A DNA stretch of 6,145 nucleotides. Origin: DATFPQ01 sp035264765. GTDB taxonomy: Bacteria > Actinomycetota > Actinomycetes > Actinomycetales > Angustibacteraceae. A model generated the notes under the pieces. That model was not told the DNA's origin. It did not search any database and saw only the letters and a list, made by a program, of their open reading frames with translations. The stretch covers positions 1 through 6,145 of the forward strand of contig DATFPQ010000018.1 in the NCBI GenBank assembly GCA_035264765.1, given 5' to 3'. Made by a program: the position numbers and the translations under genes. Positions 1-5,490 of this stretch are shown piece after piece. Numbering within the stretch: the first letter of the stretch is position 1; each line of letters starts with the position of its first letter.

Positions 1-1389
1 CTCGCAGGGGCTGGCGCCCGCGATCTCCGTGTCGTCGCCGGCCCAGTCCGGCAGCGGGCGCGGGTCGGGGGTCGGCGCCCAGCGACCGTCCTGGCGCGCG
101 TAGCGCCAGGCGGGCCCGTGCTCCACGAGGGCCGCCACGGCCTGCACCAGCCGGTCGATGTCGTCCGTGCGCGAGCCGACGCCGACACTCGCGCGCACGG
201 CGCCGCCGTCCAGGCCGAGCCGCGCCAGCAGCGGGTGGGCGCAGAACTTGCCGTCCCGCACACCGATGCCGTGCTCGGCCGACAGGTAGGCGGCGACCAG
301 CCCGGCGTCCACCCCGGCGACCGTGAAGGTGACGACGCCGATGGACGCCGGGGCGTCGTCGAAGACCCGGTGCACCTCGACGCCGGGCACGGCCTGCAGC
401 CCGTGCACGAGCCGCTCGCGGAGCGCGGCCTCGTGAACCTCGAGGGCGGCGTCCGGCAGCGCCGCCAGCGCCTCGCAGGCAGTGGCCAGGGCCACCGCCC
501 CGAGCACGTTCGGGGTGCCGCCCTCGTGCCGCTGCGGCGCACACGCCCACTCGGTGCCGTCCAGCTGGACCCGTTGTACCGCACCGCCCCCTGCGAGGTA
601 CGGAGCTCCCGAGTCGAGCCAGTCGCGGCGGCCGACGAGGGCGCCGGCACCGTACGGGGCGTAGACCTTGTGGCCACTGAACGCCACGTAGTCCACGTCG
701 CAGGATGCGAGGTCGATGCGGCGGTGCGGCGCCAGCTGGGCCGCGTCGACCACGATCCGGGCGCCGTACCGGTGCGCGAGCTGCGCGAGCCGCTCGACCG
801 GCAGCTCCTCCCCGGTCACGTTCGAGGCCCCGGTCACGGCGAGGAGGGCGGCCGGCCGTGCGGCGAGCGTCTCCTCGAGCGCCTGCAGCGTCGCCTCCAG
901 CGAGCGCTGCACCGGCACACAGCGGTGGGGGCCGCGCTGCCACGGCAGCAGGTTGGCGTGGTGCTCGGCGTCGAGGAAGACGACGTCGCCGGACGCCGGC
1001 ACGCACCCTGCCAGCAGGTTCAGCGCGTCGGTCGTGTTGCGGGTGAGCACGACGACGTCGTCCTTCCGCGCTCCGACGAACCGCCCGATCGTCGTCCGCG
1101 ACCGCTCCAGCAGCGCGGTCGAGACCTGGGAGGCATAGCCCGCGCCACGGTGGACGCTCGCGTAGTACGGCAGCACCTGAGCGACGCGCTCGCTCACCCG
1201 CTCCAGGGCCGGGGCGCTCGCCGCGTAGTCGAGGTTGGCGTATCGCAGGGACCCGCCGGTGACGAGCGGCGCCTGCAGGTCCGCACCGACGACCGGCAGC
1301 AGCGGCTCGGCACCGGGCCAGCGCTGCTCGCCGGCCGGCAGGATCGTCGGGGTGTCGGACGTGCTCGTGAGCTGCGGTGCGACGGACAC
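1..1389 (-). CDS. Class V aminotransferase-fold PLP enzyme, cysteine desulfurase (SufS/CsdA)-like, 3' end outside the window
   Basis: The minus strand reads as one open frame from GTG at 1389 to the window edge: 463 residues, no stop, so the C-terminus is cut off. The PLP-lysine motif is plain: VAFSGHK with Lys241 and the preceding His240. An Asp-Ala-Ala-Gln cofactor site (Asp215, Gln218) precedes it and a RHEGGTPN segment (287-294) follows. RDGKFCAHP (378-386) matches the Cys-bearing loop of SufS-type desulfurases, with Cys383 as the candidate persulfide cysteine. Family knowledge: such enzymes take sulfur from L-cysteine, giving alanine and an enzyme persulfide; related members act on other substrates. 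No suf or isc partner is visible, so the acceptor is unknown. GTG 1389 is chosen because GGAG lies 6 nt upstream; GTG 1446 is in frame but poorly spaced. The fold is certain, the exact substrate is not. Confidence 0.9.
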   Translation of the reverse strand, partial: MSVAPQLTSTSDTPTILPAGEQRWPGAEPLLPVVGADLQAPLVTGGSLRYANLDYAASAPALERVSERVAQVLPYYASVHRGAGYASQVSTALLERSRTTIGRFVGARKDDVVVLTRNTTDALNLLAGCVPASGDVVFLDAEHHANLLPWQRGPHRCVPVQRSLEATLQALEETLAARPAALLAVTGASNVTGEELPVERLAQLAHRYGARIVVDAAQLAPHRRIDLASCDVDYVAFSGHKVYAPYGAGALVGRRDWLDSGAPYLAGGGAVQRVQLDGTEWACAPQRHEGGTPNVLGAVALATACEALAALPDAALEVHEAALRERLVHGLQAVPGVEVHRVFDDAPASIGVVTFTVAGVDAGLVAAYLSAEHGIGVRDGKFCAHPLLARLGLDGGAVRASVGVGSRTDDIDRLVQAVAALVEHGPAWRYARQDGRWAPTPDPRPLPDWAGDDTEIAGASPCE

Positions 1390-1538
1390 GAAGGGCTCCG
1401 GGAGGGTCAGGGACCCACCGTGGCGAGTCCGCGCTTGCGCCGACACCTCGTCGACGCCAGGTCCTCACCCGGGGCACCCCGCCGCGGAGGAGGGTTGCCG
1501 GCCAGCGAGCCGGGGCTTGACGCTGGCGCTCATGACCT
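1390..1538 (-). promoter_or_regulatory. Possible structured 5' leader of the class V enzyme, with a 22-codon open frame
   Basis: If the promoter at 1545-1573 is used, the mRNA has a leader of about 150 nt. On the minus strand it contains an ATG frame from 1533 to a TGA at 1465 (22 codons: MSASVKPRLAGRQPSSAAGCPG, one Cys near its end). A 7-bp inverted repeat, GCCAGCG at 1501-1507 and CGCTGGC at 1521-1527 with a 13-nt loop, lies inside that frame. A short upstream frame plus a hairpin before a cysteine-metabolism-type enzyme suggests attenuation, but the frame lacks a strong ribosome site and has no cysteine run. The region may be plain spacer. Confidence 0.22.
1396..1399 (-). promoter_or_regulatory. 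Ribosome binding site deciding the class V enzyme start
   Basis: On the minus strand GGAG lies 6 nt before GTG at 1389. The other in-frame start, GTG at 1446, has only a GAGG about 16 nt away. This favours 1389, which also leaves a typical short N-terminal lead before the conserved region near residue 48. Confidence 0.6.
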
Positions 1539-1544
1539 GCGGCG

Positions 1545-1573
1545 ACGATATCGGCGGCTCGTCGGACGGTCCA
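1545..1573 (-). promoter_or_regulatory. Candidate promoter for the class V enzyme
   Basis: Read on the minus strand, TGGACC (1573-1568) is followed after exactly 17 nt by TATCGT (1550-1545). These match four of six bases of the vegetative -35 and -10 consensus each, with ideal spacing. Transcription would begin near 1538. It sits between the putative terminator of the acetyltransferase gene and the class V gene, which supports separate transcription. It is a sequence match only. Confidence 0.4.
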
Positions 1574-1588
1574 GTGGGCGGCTGACGA

Positions 1589-1607
1589 CGTCTCGCTGTC
1601 CGAGACG
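1589..1607 (-). terminator. Hairpin terminator candidate after the acetyltransferase gene
   Basis: A perfect 7-bp stem, CGTCTCG and CGAGACG, with a 5-nt loop lies 18 nt past the acetyltransferase stop codon. No T-run follows on the minus strand, as is common for hairpin terminators of high-GC actinobacteria. Its place directly after a gene and before a candidate promoter fits a terminator. Confidence 0.5.
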
Positions 1608-1625
1608 CACCGCGAGCCCAGGAGC

Positions 1626-2537
1626 CTAGGCCAGCGCCCCGCGTCCGTTCGTCCGTCGCGGCGACGGCACCGACGTCGGGGAGGCGACGAAGACCAGCGA
1701 GCGCGCCTCGCCGACCCAGCGGTAGCCGATCCTGCGGTACACGCCGTTCGACGTCGCGTTCGCCAGGTCCGTGTAGAGCACGCAGCGGTTTCCCTCCGCC
1801 AGCTTGCGCGCGGTGACGTCGGCCACCAGGGCGGCCGCGTACCCGCGCCGACGGTGCTCGGGCGGCGTGTAGACCAGCTGCACCCGGCTGACCCCGCCGA
1901 AGGCCGCCGTCACCGCGGTCATCGACACCACCGTCTCGTCGACCTCCCAGATGTGCAGCCGACCGGCCGCCAGCCGCGGGTCCACCAAGTCCTCCCCCGA
2001 CCCGCCCGTGCCCGTCTCGTGGCCGAAGGCGTCGGCCCAGCGCCGCAGCAGGTCGCCGTCAGAGGGCTCGGCCGGCCGCCGCCGTCCCGGTACGCCGGGG
2101 GGCGGACTGACCGAGTCGGCCACGAAGACCCCCTGCCGCATGCCGGTCTCTGCGGCCGGCCCGCCGAGCGCCAGCCACCGCGACGCGAACACCTCCGGCG
2201 CCGGGACCACCCCGCCCACACCGGGCAGGTGCGGGCGCACCCGCCAGACGGCCTCCGCGAGCTGGCGCACGGCGTCGTCCGGCCCCAGCGAGAGCTGCAG
2301 GGGATGCGGCGGCGTCTGCATCGCGGCGCAGCGCACGGTGCCGTCCGGGTCCTCGGCCCATAGCCACAGGGCGCCGCCGTCGGCCGGCGCCAGCTCGCCG
2401 GCCACGGCCTGCGCGGAGACCGTGAGCAGCACGCTGTGCTCGACCGGGTGGTTCCGAAGGAACGCGCCCACCCGCTCGACGAACGCACCCGGATCGGTCT
2501 CCACGACCACCCGCGGCACCGACCCCCTGTCAGCCAC
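1626..2537 (-). CDS. GNAT-family N-acetyltransferase
   Basis: This 303-residue protein carries a GNAT acyl-CoA fold in its C-terminal part. Around 215-280 there is a beta strand (VQLVYTPP), the acetyl-CoA pyrophosphate loop HRRRGYAAAL (228-237, a version of Q/RxxGxG/A), a helix, then LYTDLAN and VYRRIGY (266-272), the usual last motif. It resembles FR47-type GNATs. Residues 1-150 show no motif I can name and may be a degenerate second GNAT-like half. A proline- and arginine-rich stretch (143-157) probably links the halves. The enzyme would transfer an acetyl group from acetyl-CoA to an amine; the acceptor cannot be told. GTG 2537 is chosen because AGGA lies 7 nt upstream. Frames extending further upstream would run through the divergent hydrolase gene. 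No membrane segment or signal peptide is seen. Confidence 0.88.
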   Translation of the reverse strand: MADRGSVPRVVVETDPGAFVERVGAFLRNHPVEHSVLLTVSAQAVAGELAPADGGALWLWAEDPDGTVRCAAMQTPPHPLQLSLGPDDAVRQLAEAVWRVRPHLPGVGGVVPAPEVFASRWLALGGPAAETGMRQGVFVADSVSPPPGVPGRRRPAEPSDGDLLRRWADAFGHETGTGGSGEDLVDPRLAAGRLHIWEVDETVVSMTAVTAAFGGVSRVQLVYTPPEHRRRGYAAALVADVTARKLAEGNRCVLYTDLANATSNGVYRRIGYRWVGEARSLVFVASPTSVPSPRRTNGRGALA

Positions 2538-2544
2538 GGACGCA

Positions 2545-2548
2545 TCCT
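2545..2548 (-). promoter_or_regulatory. Ribosome binding site of the acetyltransferase gene
   Basis: On the minus strand AGGA lies 7 nt before the GTG start at 2537. It decides the start and directly abuts the inverted repeat at 2549-2563, so folding of that repeat in the mRNA could affect access to it. Confidence 0.55.
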
Positions 2549-2578
2549 GGCGCGCACCGCGCCTCCGGGCCACCCGGA
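2549..2578. repeat. Two abutting perfect 15-bp inverted repeats (6-3-6)
   Basis: GGCGCG-CAC-CGCGCC (2549-2563) is followed with no gap by TCCGGG-CCA-CCCGGA (2564-2578). Both have 6-bp perfect arms and 3-nt centres but differ in sequence. They lie in the 96-bp spacer between the divergent acetyltransferase and hydrolase genes, just upstream of the acetyltransferase ribosome site. They could be operator half-sites or two small mRNA hairpins; which one cannot be told. Confidence 0.5.
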
Positions 2579-2621
2579 CCGGGCAGGGGTCGGGGCGCAG
2601 CACGGATGGTCGCGACCGCAC

Positions 2622-2627
2622 TACGCT
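2622..2627 (+). promoter_or_regulatory. Leaderless-type -10 element of the hydrolase gene
   Basis: TACGCT (TANNNT) ends 6 nt before the GTG at 2634, so transcription would begin at or next to the start codon. No ribosome binding site precedes that GTG, as expected for a leaderless actinobacterial mRNA. No convincing -35 element is seen. Confidence 0.5.
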
Positions 2628-2633
2628 TCGCTC

Positions 2634-3467
2634 GTGCCCGGGTGGACCGAGGTGGCGGACGGCGTGCTCCAGCGCCGCTACCAGCCCTGGGACGTCAACG
2701 TCTGCGTCGTCCGCGGGGACGAAGGGCTGCTCGTCGTCGACACCCGGGCCACGCCGCGGCAGGGCGGGCAGCTCCGCGAGGACCTCCGCGAGCTCGGCGA
2801 CCGGCCGGTGCGCTGGGTGGTCAACACCCACGCGCACTTCGACCACACGTTCGGCAACCAGGCCTTCACCCGGCCCGAGCAGGGCGCTGGACCGGACGTG
2901 TACGGGCACGCCCTCGTGCCGGAGCACCTGGAGCGCTACGAACGGCCGATGCTCGCCCAGTGGCTTGTCGACGGCGAGGAGCCGGCCGACGAGCTGGCCG
3001 AGGTGGTCATCACGCCACCCACCGTCCTGGTCACCGACCGGCACGTCCTGGACGTCGGCGGACGCGCGGTCGAGCTCGTGCACCTCGGGCGCGGGCACAC
3101 CGACAACGACCTGCTGCTGCACGTCCCCTCCGCCTCGGTCTGGTTGGTCGGCGACGTCGTCGAGGAGTCCGGCCCGCCGATGTACGGCACCGGGAGCTTC
3201 CCGCTGGAGTGGCCCGCGACGGCCCGGGCCCTGGTGCAGCAGCTCGCCCCGGACGACGTCGTCGTCCCGGGCCACGGTCGCCCGGTCGACGCGCACTTCG
3301 CCGAGGCGCAGGCCGCCGAGCTGCAGCAAGTGGCCGACCTGCTGCTCGACCTGCACGCCGCAGGCGTGCCGGTGCAGGCGGCGTACGACGAGGGCGGCGA
3401 CCGCTGGCCCTTCCCCCTCGAGGCGCTCGGCACCGCGGCCGAGGAGGCCTACGCCCACATGGCCTGA
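2634..3467 (+). CDS. Metallo-beta-lactamase-fold hydrolase (glyoxalase II-like)
   Basis: The 277-residue protein has the full metal-binding set of the MBL superfamily: THAHFDH (65-71, the HxHxDH motif), His155 in GRGHTDND, the bridging Asp174 in LVGDVV and His214 in VPGHG. These should bind two metal ions, usually zinc, and activate water for hydrolysis. Family members include glyoxalase II-type thioesterases, lactonases and beta-lactamases; nothing here singles out a substrate. The N-terminus (PGWTEVADGVLQRRY) begins right at the fold's first strands and there is no signal peptide, so it is likely cytosolic. GTG 2634 is chosen from the start of family-like sequence and the -10 element 6 nt upstream. 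An in-frame ATG at 2436 would add 66 low-complexity residues antisense to the acetyltransferase gene. The gene ends 21 bp from the converging UbiA gene. Confidence 0.92.
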   Translation: MPGWTEVADGVLQRRYQPWDVNVCVVRGDEGLLVVDTRATPRQGGQLREDLRELGDRPVRWVVNTHAHFDHTFGNQAFTRPEQGAGPDVYGHALVPEHLERYERPMLAQWLVDGEEPADELAEVVITPPTVLVTDRHVLDVGGRAVELVHLGRGHTDNDLLLHVPSASVWLVGDVVEESGPPMYGTGSFPLEWPATARALVQQLAPDDVVVPGHGRPVDAHFAEAQAAELQQVADLLLDLHAAGVPVQAAYDEGGDRWPFPLEALGTAAEEAYAHMA

Positions 3468-3488
3468 CGACGCGCCGAGGATCGCCGC

Positions 3489-4343
3489 TCAGCCGGTCAG
3501 CGCGGAGCCGTGCGCCAGGAGCAGCACGATGTCGACGGCCGCCACCAGCACGGTCGCAAGCAGCGGCAACCGGCGTCGCCCGCTCGTCGTCGCGGACGCC
3601 GCCGCCACCGCGGCCAGCACCGCGACCACCGCGAGTGCCACCCAGTCCCACGGACCGGGTGCCCCCGCGGGACCCAGCACCACGAGCAGCGACGCCCCGG
3701 TGAGCACCGCCGGCGCCAGCAGGCTCGACGTCCGGCGTCCGAGCCGGTGCGGCAGGCCCCGGACCCCCGTGGCGGCGTCGTCCTCGAGGTCCGGAAGGAC
3801 GTTGACCAGGTGCGCGCCCACCCCGAGCAGCGCTCCGGCCGCAACGGCCCAGGCCGGAGGAAGCGGCGAGCCGGGCAGCGCCAGCGTCACTACCGCGGGC
3901 AGCAGACCGAACGTGAGCGCGTACGGCGCCCACGACCACCACGTCGACTTCAGCCCGAGGTTGTACGTCCACCCGGACGCCACTCCGACCAGGTGCGCGA
4001 GGCCGGCCGGCACGCCGAGCGCGAGCGACAGTGGCACGGAGAGCACAGCGGCCACGACAGCGGCCCGCTGGACCGTTGCGGGCGACACGGCACCGGTCGC
4101 CACCGGCTTGTCCTCCCGTCCCACCGCGACGTCGCGGTCGGCGTCCAGCCAATCGTTCGACCATCCGATTGACAGTTGTCCCACGCCGAAGGCTGCGGCG
4201 ACCAAAGCGACCGTTGCAGCGGGGGCGCCCGCTGCCACGGCGAGCAGCGTTGCGACCAGGGTGACCGCCAGTGCGGGACCGGGGTGACAGGAGAGCGCGA
4301 GCGCCACAAGGAGACCTCGGGGCGCGGTCGCGTCGTCCGGCAC
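3489..4343 (-). CDS. UbiA-family membrane prenyltransferase
   Basis: This 284-residue, highly hydrophobic protein has both aspartate motifs of UbiA prenyltransferases. SNDWLDADRD contains NDxxDxxxD (Asn63, Asp64, Asp67, Asp71); PDLEDD contains DxxxD (Asp185, Asp189). These bind the Mg-diphosphate of a prenyl donor. Long Ala/Val/Leu segments around 11-38, 41-60, 92-124, 137-156, 163-183, 206-224, 232-250 and 259-277 fit a membrane bundle. The family joins isoprenyl chains to aromatic rings such as quinone precursors. It is divergent from a type III polyketide synthase operon, 69 bp between starts, so a polyketide-derived phenol is the likely acceptor, though a menaquinone-like or other role remains possible. 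GTG 4343 is chosen because TACGAT lies 7 nt upstream and the longer frame would run antisense through the synthase gene. Confidence 0.92.
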   Translation of the reverse strand: MPDDATAPRGLLVALALSCHPGPALAVTLVATLLAVAAGAPAATVALVAAAFGVGQLSIGWSNDWLDADRDVAVGREDKPVATGAVSPATVQRAAVVAAVLSVPLSLALGVPAGLAHLVGVASGWTYNLGLKSTWWSWAPYALTFGLLPAVVTLALPGSPLPPAWAVAAGALLGVGAHLVNVLPDLEDDAATGVRGLPHRLGRRTSSLLAPAVLTGASLLVVLGPAGAPGPWDWVALAVVAVLAAVAAASATTSGRRRLPLLATVLVAAVDIVLLLAHGSALTG

Positions 4344-4347
4344 GTCG

Positions 4348-4370
4348 GCGATCGTACGGCCGCTGATCGC
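4348..4370. promoter_or_regulatory. Inverted repeat overlapping the UbiA promoter, candidate operator
   Basis: GCGATC (4348-4353) and GATCGC (4365-4370) are perfect inverted arms 11 bp apart, centre to centre 17 bp. The left arm shares bases with the UbiA -10 element at 4351-4356. The place, between two divergent starts of one likely pathway, fits a repressor site, but no regulator gene is in view. Confidence 0.3.
4351..4356 (-). promoter_or_regulatory. Leaderless-type -10 element of the UbiA gene
   Basis: On the minus strand TACGAT (TANNNT) ends 7 nt before GTG at 4343, and no ribosome binding site lies between. This fits transcription starting at the start codon. No clear -35 element is seen at 17-18 bp. 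Confidence 0.5.
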
Positions 4371-4400
4371 GTTGGCAGGACCGACGCTTGCGGGCGCTCG

Positions 4401-4406
4401 TATGCT
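4401..4406 (+). promoter_or_regulatory. Leaderless-type -10 element of the polyketide synthase operon
   Basis: TATGCT (TANNNT, four of six to TATAAT) ends 6 nt before ATG at 4413. There is no ribosome binding site, so the mRNA probably begins at or beside the ATG. TTGGCA at 4372-4377 resembles a -35 box but is 23 bp away, too far for a standard promoter. Confidence 0.55.
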
Positions 4407-4412
4407 CCGACG

Positions 4413-5483
4413 ATGAGCCGTATCGCCGCGGTGCACCCGGTCCTCCCGCCTCATCGGTACCAGCAGCGAGAGATCACCGAGATGTTCGCGGAGGTCTGCC
4501 TCGGACCGGACGGACGGCGGCAGCTGCTGCAGCGACTGCACGGCAGCGCACAGGTGGGCTGCCGCTACCTGGCCCTGCCGCTCGACCGGTACCGCGACCT
4601 CGGCGACTTCGGCGCCGCGAACGACGCCTTTCTGGAGCAGTCCGTCGTGCTGGGGTCGCAGGCCGTGCTCGGGGCTCTGGACCGTGCCGGGCTGGCGCCG
4701 CAGGACGTCGACGTCATCGTCTCGACGACGGTGACGGGGTTCGCGGTGCCGTCCATCGAGGCGCGGGTGGCCACCGCCATCGGGCTGCGTCCGGACGTCC
4801 GCCGGGTGCCGCTGATGGGCGTGGGCTGCCTCGGCGGCTCGGCCGGCATCGCGCGGCTGCATGACTACCTGCTCGGCCACCCCGACCACGTGGGCGTGCT
4901 GCTGGCGGTGGAGCTCTGCTCGCTGACCCTGCAGCGCGACGACGACTCGACGGCCAACCTGGTCGCCAGCGGGCTGTTCGGGGACGGCGCCGCGGCGGTG
5001 GTCATGGCCGGCGCCGATCGGGAGCCGCCGCGGGGGCAGACCTGGGACGGACCCGAGGTCGTCGACTCACGCAGCCATCTCTACCCCGGAACCGAGCGGG
5101 CGATGGGCTGGGACATCGGCAGCTCGGGCCTGAAGATCGTGCTCGGCCCCGAGGTGCCGACGCTGGTCGAGCAGTACCTCGCGGACGACGTCAAGGGCCT
5201 GCTGGCGGCGCACGAGCTGACCCTCGACGACGTCACCGGCTGGGTCTCGCACCCCGGCGGTCCCAAGGTGATCCAGGCGATCGAGAGCGTGCTGGACCTC
5301 GACGAGGAGGCGCTCGCCCTCACCTGGCGCTCGCTGGCCGACGTCGGCAACCTCTCCTCCGTCTCCGTGCTGCACGTCCTGCACGACACGCTCGCCGAGC
5401 GCAGCCACCCGCCCGGGTCGGCCGGCGTCCTGATGGCGATGGGCCCCGGCTTCTGCGCCGAGCTCGTCCTGCTGCGCTGGTGA
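4413..5483 (+). CDS. Type III polyketide synthase (alkylresorcinol/alkylpyrone synthase-like)
   Basis: The 356-residue length is typical of bacterial type III synthases. The catalytic triad is complete: Cys139 in GVGCLGGSAG, His280 in SHPGGPK and Asn313 in DVGNLSSVSVL. GLFGDGAAAVV (187-197) and the closing AMGPGFCAELVLLRW are family signatures. Such enzymes extend an acyl-CoA starter with malonyl-type units and cyclise the chain on one active site. Cys169 lies 30 residues after the nucleophile, the same spacing as the tunnel cysteine of mycobacterial PKS18 (Cys175 and Cys205, from memory); this hints at a long-chain starter. It leads an operon with a membrane methyltransferase and a flavoprotein, as in Streptomyces griseus srsABC, so a phenolic lipid is the likely product. 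ATG 4413 is chosen from the -10 element 6 nt upstream. RppA-like naphthalene synthesis is an alternative. Confidence 0.95.
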   Translation: MSRIAAVHPVLPPHRYQQREITEMFAEVCLGPDGRRQLLQRLHGSAQVGCRYLALPLDRYRDLGDFGAANDAFLEQSVVLGSQAVLGALDRAGLAPQDVDVIVSTTVTGFAVPSIEARVATAIGLRPDVRRVPLMGVGCLGGSAGIARLHDYLLGHPDHVGVLLAVELCSLTLQRDDDSTANLVASGLFGDGAAAVVMAGADREPPRGQTWDGPEVVDSRSHLYPGTERAMGWDIGSSGLKIVLGPEVPTLVEQYLADDVKGLLAAHELTLDDVTGWVSHPGGPKVIQAIESVLDLDEEALALTWRSLADVGNLSSVSVLHVLHDTLAERSHPPGSAGVLMAMGPGFCAELVLLRW

Positions 5484-5490
5484 CCCGCCG

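Noticed and set aside
1517..1550. Plus-strand promoter from TTGACG at 1517 and the CGATATCG palindrome
   Set aside because: The gap to any TA-rich hexamer is about 22 bp and no plus-strand gene follows.
118..1629. 503-codon plus-strand open frame
   Set aside because: It is antisense to the class V enzyme, whose conserved motifs (SGHK, RDGKFCAHP) are clear on the minus strand. Its own translation is Arg/Val/Gly-rich with no motif.
2436..2633. Earlier start for the hydrolase at ATG 2436
   Set aside because: The extra residues are low complexity, overlap the acetyltransferase gene antisense and precede the natural family start.
2538..3458. Upstream extension of the acetyltransferase frame to 3458
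   Set aside because: It runs antisense through the hydrolase, whose metal ligands are intact, and has no family-like sequence. The AGGA site supports GTG 2537.
3468..3488. Terminator between the converging hydrolase and UbiA genes
   Set aside because: The gap is only 21 bp and I found no stem of useful length in it or at its edges.
1951..4287. 778-codon plus-strand open frame spanning three genes
   Set aside because: The Ser/Thr/Arg/Pro-rich translation without motifs is a product of high GC. It crosses the acetyltransferase, hydrolase and UbiA genes, all well supported in other frames.
4176..4412. Earlier start for the polyketide synthase at ATG 4176
   Set aside because: The extra 79 residues lie antisense within UbiA and across the promoter region. 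The synthase fold starts at MSRIAAVHPVLP.
4344..4889. Upstream extension of the UbiA frame to 4889
   Set aside because: It is antisense to the first part of the polyketide synthase and lies beyond the membrane domain. GTG 4343 has a matching -10 element.
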